A DNA stretch of 55,664 bases from positions 1 to 55,664 of the IMG/VR virus record IMGVR_UViG_3300048908_000262; one strand, written 5' to 3'. The position numbers and the translations under genes were made by a program. This DNA comes from a virus. The notes beneath the pieces were generated by a model that worked only from the letters and a program-made list of their open reading frames with translations, ran no database searches and was not told the DNA's origin. Below, piece by piece: positions 55,428 to 55,664 of this stretch (the stretch's first letter is position 1; every line of letters starts with the position of its first letter).

Positions 55428-55664
55428 TCAGAGGCGAGGGACTGCAGCCCTTGCCTCTGACGGACGCAAGGCCGGTTCCCGCAAGGGGAAGGGTCAAGAG
55501 AGCGGGAACCGGCAGGGAGCTTGGTTCCGGGTCAAGGGGAAGGGAAGGAAATCCCGGAACCAAGCGAAGCGGGGAGGTTGGCAATGGGGCCAGCCTCCGG
55601 CGGCCCGGGAGGGCCGTGCGGCAGCGAAGGCAGCGCGCGATGGCGCGGCGGCCGCCGCGCCATC
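55428..55664 (+). ncRNA. Candidate structured RNA with six consecutive hairpins
   Basis: Directly after operator-promoter g, six inverted repeats follow with short linkers. H1 is 55428-55440/55448-55460. H2 is 55471-55482/55502-55513, a perfect 12-bp stem. H3 is 55521-55531/55553-55563, a perfect 11-bp stem. H4 is 55573-55582/55589-55598, H5 is 55601-55616 with a GGGA tetraloop, and H6 is 55639-55664, a perfect palindrome. H2 and H3 are related, and both loops contain AAGGGGAAGGG. No long frame exists, though an ATG at 55584 after GGGGAGG opens to the window end, so this may instead be a structured leader. Confidence 0.55.

Noticed and set aside
1-55664. tRNA genes, integrase, attachment sites or insertion sequences
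   Set aside because: I looked for tRNA-like arms with GTTCRANYC loops, tyrosine or serine recombinase motifs and transposase frames and saw none that I could support; a tRNA scan and profile search would be needed to be certain.

Overview
The window is 55.7 kb of a tailed-phage genome (free phage or prophage; no integrase, excisionase or attachment site is visible). Both ends are cut: the left edge truncates a family A DNA polymerase, and the right edge stops inside a perfect palindrome. High GC, VPGP.AGAGLP(S/G)L sorting tails of the kind common in Bradyrhizobium and relatives, and alphaproteobacterial-looking sequence suggest a host in the Hyphomicrobiales, probably Nitrobacteraceae; this is inference. 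The virion reads as a myovirus that combines an HK97-type head (portal, S78 protease, capsid with N-terminal coiled coil) with a Mu-like contractile tail (sheath, tube, frameshifted chaperone, tape measure, gp43- to gp48-like baseplate genes).

Layout. (1) 2-16941, rightward: replication, regulation and accessory genes. These include DNA polymerase, a sigma region-4-only protein, a VRR-NUC-like nuclease, many small coupled genes, two exported proteins with PEP-CTERM-like tails, an adenine methyltransferase, three HTH or winged-helix proteins, an SNF2-type helicase, a homing-endonuclease-like gene and a TSCPD protein. (2) 16500-16764: a hairpin-rich stretch, followed by two small genes that run into the end of the leftward block. 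(3) 17058-51987, leftward: a nearly continuous late operon read from right to left. It runs NusG/RfaH-like antiterminator, terminase, portal, protease, capsid, connectors (with an Acb2-like anti-CBASS candidate), sheath, tube, chaperone, tape measure, baseplate, fibres, amidase and candidate holin. Two homing-endonuclease-like genes and one rightward Gln-rich mini-gene interrupt it. (4) 51988-53592: a control region with 15-bp direct repeats, a 28-bp perfect palindrome, two leftward early genes and a divergent promoter pair. (5) 53593-55664, rightward: small early genes, an ArdC-like antirestriction gene, a His-rich exported protein and a promoter that leads into six consecutive hairpins.

How it may work together. 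At least eight places carry the same element: a sigma-70-like promoter whose spacer is filled by a GACA-NNN-TGTC palindrome. These promoters head early or regulatory genes in both arms, so one repressor probably controls a dispersed regulon. The HTH gene at 10724, itself behind such a promoter, is the best internal candidate. Late expression may use the sigma-region-4 protein and the NusG-like protein, which is the first gene of the 35-kb late operon. Its 5' leader holds three copies of a 9-nt sequence complementary to its own ribosome-binding region. Defence evasion is suggested by ArdC, an orphan methyltransferase and the Acb2-like protein.

The most unusual features are the structured RNA at the right end, the anti-RBS repeat leader of the NusG-like gene, the two PEP-CTERM-like exported proteins on a phage, and a virion proteome very rich in cysteine (about 19 Cys in the sheath, 23 in the baseplate J protein).
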